From Sporolactobacillus mangiferae (GTDB taxonomy: Bacteria > Bacillota > Bacilli > Bacillales > Sporolactobacillaceae), in contig NZ_JAMAST010000003.1 in assembly GCF_023336505.1 (NCBI RefSeq), positions 186,001-250,000 of the forward strand: DNA of 64,000 nt, given 5' to 3'. The notes under the pieces are model-generated. The model had not been told where the DNA came from. It was given only the letters and a program-made list of their open reading frames with translations, and searched no databases. How positions within the stretch are numbered: position 1 is the stretch's first letter; the number at the start of each line of letters is the position of its first letter. Below, one piece after another: positions 46,936 through 56,263 of this stretch. The position numbers and the translations under genes were made by a program.

Positions 46936-47064
46936 TTATTTTGCTTTTTCAATATGCCTTTGATCGATTTTCAATTCAATTATTTTGAGCTGATCACGAT
47001 CGCTTAAAATTTCATCTTTATTTTTCTTAATCAATTGATTGAATGTTAACTTTTTTCTGATCAT
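46936..47064 (-). CDS. FbpB-family small basic protein
   Basis: 42 residues, starting MIRKKLTFNQLIKKNKDEIL and ending in HIEKAK. The pattern (RKKLTFNQLIKKNKDEIL then DRDQLKIIELKI) matches the FbpB family of small basic proteins, in which a conserved RK-(S/T)F-L(V/I)--NK-E(I/L)L segment is followed by a charged helix. In Bacillus subtilis FbpB is a Fur-regulated partner of the small RNA FsrA; the role in other members is unknown. The ATG at 47064 follows AGAGGG by six bases, with another ATG two codons earlier. A TATAAT and a cre-like box lie upstream. The gene is too short for ordinary ORF cut-offs. Co-directional with the sortase and adhesin genes. Confidence 0.75.
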   Translation of the reverse strand: MIRKKLTFNQLIKKNKDEILSDRDQLKIIELKIDQRHIEKAK

Positions 47065-47122
47065 CGTCATCCCTCTTTCTGTTTTATTGTTCCATTATAT
47101 TATTCGGTATGAATGACGATTT

Positions 47123-47136
47123 TGTTAGCGTTTTCA
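47123..47136 (-). promoter_or_regulatory. cre (CcpA) site upstream of the fbpB-like gene
   Basis: On the minus strand TGAAAACGCTAACA matches the cre consensus TGWAANCGNTNWCA at every defined position. It lies just ahead of a TATAAT (about 47096-47101), overlapping the -35 region, where binding would repress. Confidence 0.6.
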
Positions 47137-47198
47137 TTAAATAAGTACTCCGGCATAGCCGGATTTTTTCATGATGATTTCCGTCTCAGTCTGCGTCA

Positions 47199-49394
47199 TC
47201 AGTTTTTTGGCTTCTGCGCAAAGCCAATGATGCCTGCTGCTGCAACCAGAAGCACTGTGCCAAGCAAATAAGCCAATGAGTTGCCGCTGTCGCCTGTAAC
47301 CGGAAGCGCGTGACTGGTCTGTTCGTCAGGCTGAATTTGCGATGAATAGCCTCGTTGCACTGCTCGAGTCTTTGACGCCGGAGCCTGGCCTGTCGATTCA
47401 GAGGCATTTGACTGATTCTGTGTTTGCTGTTCCTCACCCATAACTCCGTGTTCAATATCCGGCGGTTGTGGTTGGGCTGTCCGCTGAGCGTGTGCCGAAG
47501 TGACCGTTTCAGGTATTTTAGTATTTTTAATCGTCACCATGAATATTGGGTGATTTCGCGTCAGCGTAAACGGCCTTGCATCTGTGGACAGGGAATAGCC
47601 GGCCGGAGCACTTTGCTCCGCCCAGCGATACGTCCCCAATTCCAAACCGCTCTTAGTGATTATGCCTTTCTTATCCGTTGTCAGCGTATAGAGCGTCGTC
47701 CATTCGCTTTTCGCGTTCAGCTTCTGCAGCACAAACCGCGCCCCTTCCAGCACGTGATTCGAATCTGCAGCATCTACCTTTTTCAGCGTAACGCTGCCGG
47801 TGACTGCTGCTGGTTGCTTCACATTTTTAAAAATAAGCAGCGATTTAAGATGATTTCGCGTCAGCGTAACCTGCCTGGCTTCAGATGAAAGAGCGTAGCC
47901 GGCCGGTGCCTTAGTCTCTACCAACCGATACGCTCCAAGCGGCAGGCCTTCTTTGGTGACTGTTCCGTCCGCTTTCGTTATCAGTTTGTCGATTGTGCTC
48001 CAGCTGCTTCCTTCTTTTTGCTGAAGCGCAAACTCAGCTCCGGACAAAGTTGTACCGGGGTGCTCCGCATCCACTTTTTTCAGTGTGATCGAACCGTTCA
48101 CCGGCTTTTTTCTGTTTTCTACCGTAATGGTCTTATTTGGGTCCTCTTTGCTTAAGTCGAACGTGGGTGGAACGCTCCCCTTTTCGTAGCCGGCCGGTGC
48201 CTTAGTCTCTACCAACCGGTACACTCCAAGCGGCAGGCCTTCTTTGGTGACTGTTCCGTCCGCTTTCGTTATCAGTTTGTCAATTGTGCTCCAGCTGCTT
48301 CCTTCTTTTTGCTGAAGCGCGAACTCAGCTCCGGACAAAGTTGTGCCGGGGTGCTCCGCATCCACTTTTTTCAGCGTGATCTTGCCTTTTATCGGCGCCG
48401 GACTGCTCGGAAATACAGGATGAAACAAAAATTTGTGAATTTCTGTGTGCCCGCCTCCAATTCCAAAGAAGTTATTGGCAATCAATGTGCCGTTAAGATT
48501 CCCGCCACCTGCGTTGAACGTCGCGTTTGGCGCGAGAATCGAGCCGAACAGCGCTCCGTTTCCTTGGTTGATCGTCCGCACATCTGGCATGTTGTACAGA
48601 ATCCTGGAGGCTCGTGCGTCGCCTTCATTCAATGCGTTTCCGTTATACATCGTACTCCAGCCTGGCATATTAATAGCTGAAGATCCCGCCACATTAACGA
48701 TGATCGTGGTGCTTGCATTACTGCGTGGTATGTTGTAGTTTATTTGAAATTCATTCTTCTTAAATTGGTTAAAGTCAGCCGCATCCAATTGAAAAACAAC
48801 GACACCTGGATCGCTTCCGGAATAGCTGAATGTGACGCTATTCGCGTCTCTTGTTACTTCGCCTGTATCAAAGCGTACACCGGATAACTTTGTATACCAG
48901 TGACTGTAATTGATCAGCTGGTTTTTTGCTCCTGAAAAATCGGTTAGATGATTCTCACTGAAATCGGGTACTTCTGCAATGGAAACACCCTCCGCTTTTC
49001 TTGCATTCGCACCGTTAATTGCGGCACTTCCGTTTTCGCCAATGACATATCGCCCGTGAAGCTCCCCGCCATTGTAGGTCAGTGAATGACCAATGACAAA
49101 ATTAATCGCGTCGTTGTTAGCTTCATTTGTCGCCACCATATAATTGGAAAGTGTGACATCATGCCCCACGGCAAGCCGTCCCTGCGCGTCCGAAGCCATG
49201 CGCATATCATTAAGGATAAACGCATTAAAGTTCTCCGCAACACCAAGCGGATGGTTGACATCAATCGAAGGTGACGATTCAGCCGCATGAACATCTTTTG
49301 GATGGAGCGCACCGCTTGCCATCAATGCACCAAGCAGCAGCATCGTTAAAAGGTATCTCAAAACACGGAAAATCTTCTTTGGTTTTTTAAACAT
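47199..49394 (-). CDS. LPXTG surface protein with choice-of-anchor A and SpaA domains
   Basis: 731 residues, exported and wall-anchored. Basic signal peptide (about 1-38, MFKKPKKIFRVLRYLL to VHAAE), a choice-of-anchor A domain (about 45-320: LGVAENFNAFILNDM and GSILAPNATFNAGGGNLNGTLIAN), three SpaA/prealbumin-like repeats (each starting G-ITLKKVDA and containing the VETKAPAGY E-box with the lysine and asparagine for isopeptide bonds), a Gln/Ser-rich stalk and the signal LPVTGDSGNSLAYLL with a hydrophobic tail and FAQKPKN. SpaA repeats 1 and 2 are almost identical (196-bp DNA repeats). The ATG at 49394 follows GGGGAGG. It is expected to be a sortase substrate; ligand unknown. Confidence 0.9.
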   Translation of the reverse strand: MFKKPKKIFRVLRYLLTMLLLGALMASGALHPKDVHAAESSPSIDVNHPLGVAENFNAFILNDMRMASDAQGRLAVGHDVTLSNYMVATNEANNDAINFVIGHSLTYNGGELHGRYVIGENGSAAINGANARKAEGVSIAEVPDFSENHLTDFSGAKNQLINYSHWYTKLSGVRFDTGEVTRDANSVTFSYSGSDPGVVVFQLDAADFNQFKKNEFQINYNIPRSNASTTIIVNVAGSSAINMPGWSTMYNGNALNEGDARASRILYNMPDVRTINQGNGALFGSILAPNATFNAGGGNLNGTLIANNFFGIGGGHTEIHKFLFHPVFPSSPAPIKGKITLKKVDAEHPGTTLSGAEFALQQKEGSSWSTIDKLITKADGTVTKEGLPLGVYRLVETKAPAGYEKGSVPPTFDLSKEDPNKTITVENRKKPVNGSITLKKVDAEHPGTTLSGAEFALQQKEGSSWSTIDKLITKADGTVTKEGLPLGAYRLVETKAPAGYALSSEARQVTLTRNHLKSLLIFKNVKQPAAVTGSVTLKKVDAADSNHVLEGARFVLQKLNAKSEWTTLYTLTTDKKGIITKSGLELGTYRWAEQSAPAGYSLSTDARPFTLTRNHPIFMVTIKNTKIPETVTSAHAQRTAQPQPPDIEHGVMGEEQQTQNQSNASESTGQAPASKTRAVQRGYSSQIQPDEQTSHALPVTGDSGNSLAYLLGTVLLVAAAGIIGFAQKPKN
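47895..48090. repeat. 196-bp coding repeat, unit 1 (SpaA domain)
   Basis: Aligns without gaps to 48186-48381 with about six mismatches. It encodes most of one SpaA-like domain. Confidence 0.9.
48186..48381. repeat. 196-bp coding repeat, unit 2 (SpaA domain)
   Basis: Second unit of the pair, 95 bases after the first. The near identity indicates a recent duplication or gene conversion; the third SpaA domain in the protein is much more divergent. Confidence 0.9.
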
Positions 49395-49718
49395 GACTTT
49401 CCTCCCCATTTCTCTTTGCTGAATTTCCTGTGTGTAAAAAAGCAGTTCAAAGGAAAATAAACGATGTTCTGTTTATGATGGAAGGATTGCGGTGTCTGGT
49501 GCGTTCTTGGTCAGCTTCATACAGAACGATTTTTACTGTATTCGGAAGCACGGAAAAGTATGACAATTTTGCGTCAAAACGTTGCATGCAGGTGAAAAAT
49601 ACAGTGGTAAATTGGGGGCTGGCGTCTGACCGCCAGGAATCAAAGCACATAGCAATTCGGGTAAATGACAGGTGAAAAACATCGATACGCTGTTGCGTTT
49701 ATATCAACAACTTCCAAT

Positions 49719-49800
49719 TTAGAAAACTTGGCTTTGCCAGGCCTCTGGCGAAGACAAAGAGGCTGTCGCACTTATACGATAATCCGCTGAATTTTAAACT
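49719..49800. repeat. Intergenic repeat family A, copy 4
   Basis: TTAGAAAACTTGGCTTTGCCAGGCCTCTGGCGAAG, GTCGCACTTATACGATAATCCGCTGAATTTTAAAC. It shares the distal ATAATCCGCTGAATTTTAAAC with copy 5 exactly. Confidence 0.8.
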
Positions 49801-49811
49801 TTCTGAGTATC

Positions 49812-49856
49812 AAAAAAAGCATTCGATCCTAGTGAGAATCGAATGCCTTTAAAAAA
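49812..49856 (-). terminator. Terminator of the large adhesin
   Basis: On the minus strand GGCATTCGAT pairs with ATCGAATGC, followed by TTTTTTT, 30 bases after the stop. Confidence 0.88.
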
Positions 49857-49887
49857 CCGGTTAATTGTTATTGGTCCGCCCGCTATC

Positions 49888-52800
49888 TCAGCTTTTTTTC
49901 CTTCTTCTTGTGAAGAGGGTCAGGAATCCACCGCCCAGAAGAAGCAGTGCTCCGGTCGCCATTGTCATGATATCACTGGCATCACCGGTAATCGGCAGTC
50001 CTTTGCTTTTTGATTTCTTGGTCGTTTGTACCTCGGCCTCGACACCACGAACGAGTACAAGATGATATTTGCCGGTCGCAAGACCTTTGAAATGGACGTT
50101 TCCTTCTTCATCAGCCAGTACGCCTCGCGCGATGACACGACCGTTTTCATCGACCACATTGTAGAGAGCGCCTGGCTTGCCACCCTTCAATACCAGTGGC
50201 ACGGTTTCTTTTACAAAACCAAAGTCGAGCGTAAGATCTTTGTCACCGTCCTTAAGCAGGTTGCCTGATTCAGCCTTCCAGGTAGATGAATCTTTTGATT
50301 GATCATTTGTTCCATTTTCCTTAGCAGGAGTGAAACCTTTTAGAGCATCTTTCGAAGCATCCCGATCAATGTTTACCATGTAATGCTTACCTTCTGGCAG
50401 TGATGGCAGATTGGTAAATTCATAGTGACCATCGCTGTCTGTCTTGACCGGCTTCACTTCGTTACCATTCAAATCAGTAACAGGTTTTCCATCTGGTCCC
50501 GTAATAGCTATGACGATACCCGGGATACCAGACTCACCTTTGTCCTGAACGCCATCTCTATCATTATCAACCCAGACATAGTCTCCGACAGTTACAGATT
50601 TTTCGATAAAGCCGAAGTCTAATGTAGTATCACTGTCTCCATCATTAACCAAATTGCCTGATTCGCTTATCCATGTTGAGGAATCCTTACCTCTATCACT
50701 CGATCCCTTTTCCCCGGTTGGTGCTAGATTTATCAGCGCTTGTTTTGAAGCATCTTTATCAATACTTACCGTATAGTGTTTTCCGGCTGGCAGTGATGGC
50801 AGATTGGTAAATTCATAGTGACCATCCTTATCAGTCTTTGTTGGTGTAATTTCCTTGCCATCATTGTCTTTTACAGTCTTTCCGTCTGGACCCTTGATCG
50901 TAACTGTCACGCCTTCGATTCCTTTTTCGTTATCGTTCTGAATACCATCTTTATTCTTGTCTAACCATACATAGTCTCCGATGGATACAGACTTCTGAAT
51001 GAATCCAAAGTCCAAGGTCAGATCTTTGTCACCATTTTTAGTCAGGTCGCTTGATTCAGTTTTCCAGGTAGATGAATCCTTAGCTGAATCCTCACCTGCT
51101 TTTTCTTTCGTCGGAATCAGATTGGTCAGTGCATCCTTCGATGTATTCTGATCAATCGTTACTGTGTAATGCCTGCCTTCAGGTAGAGCCGGTAAGTTAT
51201 CAAATTCATAATGGCCTTTGGAATCGGTCTTTGTTGCTTTGACTTCGTTGCCGAAAACATCGATTACCGGTTTGCCGTCCGGGCCGGTAACGTTGACCAC
51301 GACATTTTCAATTCCGGACTCATTATTATTCTGAATACCATTTTCGTTCTTATCGAGCCAGATATAATCGCCAACAGATACCGAATTCTCAATATATCCG
51401 AAGTCCAGTGTTGAATCATTATCTCCATCATTGGTCAAATCTGTTGACTCCGCACTTCCCGTTGATGAATCCTCAGTTCTTGTTCCCTCGCCTGTTTGAG
51501 TTGGGATCAAGTTCGTTAATGCTTCCTTCGTTGTATCGTCCGTAACAATACTTACCGTATAATGTTTTCCTGCCGGCAGTGCCGGAAGATTATTAAATGC
51601 ATAATAACCGGTTTTCCCGTTTTTGGTCTCGGTTTGCTGTTCATTGACCGGATCACCATATACATCCGTTACAGATTTGCCGTCCGGACCGGCGATTTTA
51701 ACTGTTACATTATTTATGCCGGTGTTGCCATCATCCTGTTTGCCATTGCGATTCACGTCTTTCCAGACATAATCGCCGACCGACACGGATTTTTCAATGT
51801 AGCCAAAATCCAGTGTAGTATCTTTCGCCCCATTTTCCGTTAAAGGAAGAATCGAATCAGTTGAGCCTGTTGATGAATCATTTGCATGATTTTTTCCTTG
51901 ACCAGCCAGTGTCGGAACCAAATTGTTCAATGCTGCTTTAGAACTGTCTGCATCACCATCAACAGTGACTCGGTACAATTGTCCCGGAAGCAGTGCCGGC
52001 AGATTGTCAAATTGATAGTAGCCTTTATTTCCATCTTTAGTCACCGTTTTTTGAGGTTGCACACTGTCCCCGAATACATCCGTTACCGAGTGCTCGCCGT
52101 CTGCATCGACCAGCGTCAGATGAACCTGGACATCATTAATGCCGGATTCCCCGTCCTGCTGAATGCCGTCACGATTCACGTCTTTCCAGACATAGTCTCC
52201 GACAGAGACTGACTTTTCAACAAAACCGAAATCCAGAGTTGGATCATCATCTCCGTCGTTATTCAGGTCTATTGCTGTCGAAAGCCACTCAGATGAATCT
52301 TTGTCTTGATCCGTTGCATTATTTTTCGTCGGTGTCAGATTCTTTAAAGCTTCAGCAGTTGCCGAATCATTTTGGTCAATCACCGTTTGATAAAACTCTC
52401 CGTCCGGGAGCAGTGGAAGATCTGCAAAATGATAGTATCCGTTCTTTTCATCATGCGTTGACGTCACTTGCGAAACAACATTCTCACCGTCAATCGTTTT
52501 TACATTGGAAGAAATCGTTTCTCCACTGCTGTCAACCACGGATAAACTTAGTTTGACACCGTTAATGCCGCTCTCATCATCCTGCTGGATGCCGTCACGG
52601 TTCGTATCTTTCCAGACATAATCACCGACAGAAACTGACGGTACTTTAAACCCAAAATCCAGTGTCTGATCGGAATCCCCGTCGTTCTTTAAGTCACCTG
52701 ATTCGGCCGTATTTGTTGATGAATCCTTAGCTGAATCACCTTGATGTTCTGTTGTTGGCACTTTACCGTCCAGCGCGTCTTTCGTGTCTTGATTGTCATT

Positions 52801-55800
52801 ATCAATGCTGACCACATAGTGCTGTCCGTCCGGAAGAGCCGGCAGATTCTTGAATTGATAATATCCGGATGAATCCGTTGTCTGCTCCAATGACGTCTGG
52901 CTGCTTCCGTCCGGCATGATGATCGCCCCACCGTCGGAACGTTCCACCTTCAGAACGACTCCGGGAATACCGTCTTCGCCATCATCCTGAATACCGTCAC
53001 GATCCTTGTCAAACCAGACATAATTGCCGACCGACACATAGCCGACATCTTCACCCGAGCCCGTCGCAGAACCCGACACAATCCGAACATTCACGGGTTT
53101 ACTATAAGAGGTACTCGTGTAGCCGGTTCCCTCAATATACGCACTGTTCGATATTTCCGTAAGCCCTTTGCTTCTGACAATGTTCTGATCGTAGGTTAAA
53201 ATATAAGCTTTGTTTATATCTTCTCCCGATGCGAATTTCAGTTCAAAGCTTTCACCCGCACCATCCGCCGAAGGTGTAAATGACAGGGAATAGTTGTCAA
53301 CCGGTATCTGTCCGCCTTTCGTCAGATCACCTGTTTCCGGATCTACAATGGCCGAGTACAGTTTAAAAGAATCATGATCATAGGTTTGATTGGCGCTTAA
53401 CTGGTCCTTCAATGAAACACCTGTACCAAGATCGGACTGTGCCCTGTTAATTTCCACAGTCCAATTTACCGTGTTTTTATCATCTGACATCTTTCCATCT
53501 TTAACCGTGTAGTCGAGCGAGTGAGGAATGGTCACGGTTTGGCTGAAGCTTGTTCCCGCATCATCAGTTACATCTGCGTCTTTTAAGGCAACGTCATTTT
53601 TATACTGGCCATTGCTATAAGTGACACCGACAGGCTGCGACTGATATTCAATGACATAAGGACCGCTGATTGCATTTTTGAATGTAAGCGTAAACCCGAT
53701 TACGCCCTGCGCATTTGTCGCCGGTGTCACATCATAATCAGCGGAATCGACTTCGTCACCTTTTGACGATTCAGAAAAAGTGTTCGAGTGGACATCTGAT
53801 GCATAATTGAATTTATAGACTTTGATTAACGGTTTTCCGTCTTCATCCGTGGTTACTAAATTATAACCGCCGCTTCCATCCGGATCCTGCGACAGTGTAT
53901 CTGTTACAGTCGCTTTCCCCATATCTGTGCTGTTAAAATTGATGACCGCGTCCCATGTAAAGATCTTGGCTGCCGCATCATATGTGCCTGTCTTATAACC
54001 GTTGTACTGTTCGGCATCACTGGGATCAACGGATATGCCGCCCGTTTCCGTTTTGCTTACCCCGTCGGAATAGGTCAGCACGTAATCGTTGCCGTATCCG
54101 GAGACGGCGTTGTCCGGGTCATACTTGGTCGCATAGGTGAGCAGATATTCAATGGTGTTGATCGCCTGATGAAAATTAATCGTGAATCCGGAATCACCAT
54201 TTGGAGTAACTGTGTAATTTGAACCATCAAGTACACTATTGTCTTTCTTATTTTTTATCACAACAGATGATAGATCAAAGTCTGTAACGCCCGTACCGAA
54301 TGTATCGGTCAGCGTCGGCCCTTTAGTCGAATCCGTCTGATCCGTCAGTGTTTTGCCTAAATCATTTAAATCAATCTTCCAATTAATTGTGTTCTTCGTC
54401 GGGTCAATCGAGCCGCTTTTTGTAATACCTACGTTATGAATGCGAACCGAACCGGAGGTAGCCGTTTGACTGTTGCTTGTAACCTGGTTGGACACATCGC
54501 CTTGCTCGACATGATCTTGATCGGCCGCCTGCGTCTTATAAGTGACGACATACGCGTCGGTCGTTGGATTGCCGTCGTTTAAGGTGATGTCAAAATTTTT
54601 ATCTCCAGATGTCGCATCAGTTGAAAAGGTTACACCAGACTGATCACTGTCAACAGTGTAACCGCCCGACGCATTGGTCGGCGTTACCTTCTTCACCGCA
54701 AGCGATCCGGTGACATATCCGCTGTCGCCGGTCACCGTATCATGAAGCACCGGTGAAGTAACCGTACTGTTATTAAAATTATAGTTAATTGTCCAAGTGA
54801 TCATTTGTGTCTTGGGATCGTAACTGTTGTTCGCCGACTTGGTCATAAACGGCGCATATTGAGCGGTAATCTGTTTATTGGCCGATTCATTAATTGAATT
54901 GCCGTCAACTGTTCCGCTGAGTGTTGCCGTATTGTCAAATTTTTGCGAGTCGTGTTTCTCTGAATCCTGAATCGCCGTTTCATAGACAATGCGATACGGC
55001 TGTGTAATCGTGGGATCGGTAAAGGTGACGACAAACTGCCCGTCTCCGTCCGGATCCGAAACGGTATATTTGCTGCTGTCCAAAGCAACCACGCTATCAG
55101 CTTCCGGATCATTTTTGCTTCCATCCAATTTAACGGTTAGCGGATATATCTTTACGCTGCTTTTGTCAAAATCCAAACCTGCAGGCAAGGTATCGGTCAC
55201 CGTGGCCCCGCTGATCGTCTGGTAGCGCGCATTGACATCCATCTGCCAGGTTAGAGTTGACGGATTGAAGCCCCGGTCCGTTGAACCATTCTTAGAAACA
55301 TCAGGTATACTCGTGTTCGGTTGAAACGAGAGCGTGTATGACGCATCGGCAAGGAAAGGAATCGTCTGTGTGACGGTACCGTTTTTTAAGCTTTCTGAAA
55401 AGATGACGTTTATCTCCAAGTCGCCGGCGCGATTCTTTAAATTCGAATGGTCGGCATAGTAGCTGTTAAATTGTATCGTTGCCGTCCCATCAGATCCGAC
55501 GGTAAAGGTACCGACAGTCGCATTATTGGTTGCATCAAACACATCAGTTGAAAAGCCGCCACCGACATCGATCTGGTCGGGAATGGAAAACGTATAGGCA
55601 GCGCCGTCGGCAATCGCGACCGAGTCATCGGCCGACCAGTGATAGGTCAGATTAACCTCTCCGTTTTGATTGATGTTCGTATCCCCTGAAGATACAGGCT
55701 CGCCGTCAACTTTAAAACTGCTTAATGATAAATGGAATCCTGAATCTGCATTCAGGCTGCCTTCCGCGCTGGCTGTTCCCGCAAGCGTTGGCAGCGACAG

Positions 55801-55905
55801 TTGGCTGAAAATGACAAACAGCGACAAGGCGATGATCATCAGCCGTCTGACCGTTTTTCTATGTTTTGTTTTTTTTAAACCAAGCGGCAGTCTTTTAGCT
55901 CTCAA
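49888..55905 (-). CDS. Giant LPXTG adhesin with seven SdrD-type B repeats
   Basis: About 2005 residues, surface protein. A long basic signal peptide (about 1-48, RAKRLPLGLKKTKHRKTVRRL then a hydrophobic core) precedes about 900 residues of Ig-like adhesive domains, each with a K-G--D----N-ITW-I--N motif (collagen-binding/SdrG-like fold). Seven SdrD_B calcium-binding repeats follow, each opening VSVGDYVW-D-N-DGIQ-D-E-GI and ending D-TLDFGF. A small carboxypeptidase-like domain (GALYNVVDENGRVIARG) and LPITGDASDIMTMATG with the tail TRRRKKS close it. Start is TTG at 55905, seven bases after GGGGAG; the longer frame to 56013 lacks a signal-peptide start. Probable adhesin; ligand unknown. It lies between its putative regulator and sortase genes. 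Confidence 0.9.
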   Translation of the reverse strand: MRAKRLPLGLKKTKHRKTVRRLMIIALSLFVIFSQLSLPTLAGTASAEGSLNADSGFHLSLSSFKVDGEPVSSGDTNINQNGEVNLTYHWSADDSVAIADGAAYTFSIPDQIDVGGGFSTDVFDATNNATVGTFTVGSDGTATIQFNSYYADHSNLKNRAGDLEINVIFSESLKNGTVTQTIPFLADASYTLSFQPNTSIPDVSKNGSTDRGFNPSTLTWQMDVNARYQTISGATVTDTLPAGLDFDKSSVKIYPLTVKLDGSKNDPEADSVVALDSSKYTVSDPDGDGQFVVTFTDPTITQPYRIVYETAIQDSEKHDSQKFDNTATLSGTVDGNSINESANKQITAQYAPFMTKSANNSYDPKTQMITWTINYNFNNSTVTSPVLHDTVTGDSGYVTGSLAVKKVTPTNASGGYTVDSDQSGVTFSTDATSGDKNFDITLNDGNPTTDAYVVTYKTQAADQDHVEQGDVSNQVTSNSQTATSGSVRIHNVGITKSGSIDPTKNTINWKIDLNDLGKTLTDQTDSTKGPTLTDTFGTGVTDFDLSSVVIKNKKDNSVLDGSNYTVTPNGDSGFTINFHQAINTIEYLLTYATKYDPDNAVSGYGNDYVLTYSDGVSKTETGGISVDPSDAEQYNGYKTGTYDAAAKIFTWDAVINFNSTDMGKATVTDTLSQDPDGSGGYNLVTTDEDGKPLIKVYKFNYASDVHSNTFSESSKGDEVDSADYDVTPATNAQGVIGFTLTFKNAISGPYVIEYQSQPVGVTYSNGQYKNDVALKDADVTDDAGTSFSQTVTIPHSLDYTVKDGKMSDDKNTVNWTVEINRAQSDLGTGVSLKDQLSANQTYDHDSFKLYSAIVDPETGDLTKGGQIPVDNYSLSFTPSADGAGESFELKFASGEDINKAYILTYDQNIVRSKGLTEISNSAYIEGTGYTSTSYSKPVNVRIVSGSATGSGEDVGYVSVGNYVWFDKDRDGIQDDGEDGIPGVVLKVERSDGGAIIMPDGSSQTSLEQTTDSSGYYQFKNLPALPDGQHYVVSIDNDNQDTKDALDGKVPTTEHQGDSAKDSSTNTAESGDLKNDGDSDQTLDFGFKVPSVSVGDYVWKDTNRDGIQQDDESGINGVKLSLSVVDSSGETISSNVKTIDGENVVSQVTSTHDEKNGYYHFADLPLLPDGEFYQTVIDQNDSATAEALKNLTPTKNNATDQDKDSSEWLSTAIDLNNDGDDDPTLDFGFVEKSVSVGDYVWKDVNRDGIQQDGESGINDVQVHLTLVDADGEHSVTDVFGDSVQPQKTVTKDGNKGYYQFDNLPALLPGQLYRVTVDGDADSSKAALNNLVPTLAGQGKNHANDSSTGSTDSILPLTENGAKDTTLDFGYIEKSVSVGDYVWKDVNRNGKQDDGNTGINNVTVKIAGPDGKSVTDVYGDPVNEQQTETKNGKTGYYAFNNLPALPAGKHYTVSIVTDDTTKEALTNLIPTQTGEGTRTEDSSTGSAESTDLTNDGDNDSTLDFGYIENSVSVGDYIWLDKNENGIQNNNESGIENVVVNVTGPDGKPVIDVFGNEVKATKTDSKGHYEFDNLPALPEGRHYTVTIDQNTSKDALTNLIPTKEKAGEDSAKDSSTWKTESSDLTKNGDKDLTLDFGFIQKSVSIGDYVWLDKNKDGIQNDNEKGIEGVTVTIKGPDGKTVKDNDGKEITPTKTDKDGHYEFTNLPSLPAGKHYTVSIDKDASKQALINLAPTGEKGSSDRGKDSSTWISESGNLVNDGDSDTTLDFGFIEKSVTVGDYVWVDNDRDGVQDKGESGIPGIVIAITGPDGKPVTDLNGNEVKPVKTDSDGHYEFTNLPSLPEGKHYMVNIDRDASKDALKGFTPAKENGTNDQSKDSSTWKAESGNLLKDGDKDLTLDFGFVKETVPLVLKGGKPGALYNVVDENGRVIARGVLADEEGNVHFKGLATGKYHLVLVRGVEAEVQTTKKSKSKGLPITGDASDIMTMATGALLLLGGGFLTLFTRRRKKS

Positions 55906-56183
55906 TGTACTTCTCCCCTTTATTTCTCTGTTTTCACATTTATGTGCGGTTACGTGTTGTTGTGGTATATATGGAAATCCGGCATTGGCCGGAATGCTGA
56001 ACGATGGCGGCAAGGTGCTTATCTAGGGTGCCGAATATGTCGAATCATTTCGGATGACCGACCAATTGCGCAGCTTATCCCACAATTTGTTAATGTTTAG
56101 TTTATCTTGGCGCTCTGTACAAGTTCTGAACAAACAGTGAACTTTGTTCCAAAATCAGCTTCAATGTGAAAAAAATCATATAC
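55906..56183. other. Upstream region of the large adhesin
   Basis: About 280 bases between the adhesin start and the response-regulator terminator. No promoter of good quality is visible, so I note it only as the likely target region of the adjacent regulator. Confidence 0.35.
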
Positions 56184-56222
56184 AAAAAAAAGACCGCAAA
56201 CCCCTTTTCGGGATTCACGGCC
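56184..56222 (-). terminator. Terminator of the response regulator gene
   Basis: On the minus strand GGCCGTGAATCCC pairs with GGGGTTTGCGGTC (G-T pairs, small bulge), followed by TTTTTTTTTG. Confidence 0.75.
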
Positions 56223-56263
56223 TCTCGTGATCACTTTACGATGTAAGGATACAGGAAATAAGT

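Larger units (their letters stand above)
49395..49887. other. Intergenic region between the two adhesin genes
   Basis: About 490 bases. It holds a family A repeat (49719-49800) and the terminator of the large adhesin (49812-49856). No gene seen; several short frames lack ribosome binding sites. Confidence 0.5.

Noticed and set aside
50200-53040. Regular repeats that could be mistaken for a CRISPR or satellite array
   Set aside because: They are in-frame protein repeats (SdrD_B domains of about 115-130 residues) in one coding sequence, not short direct repeats with spacers.
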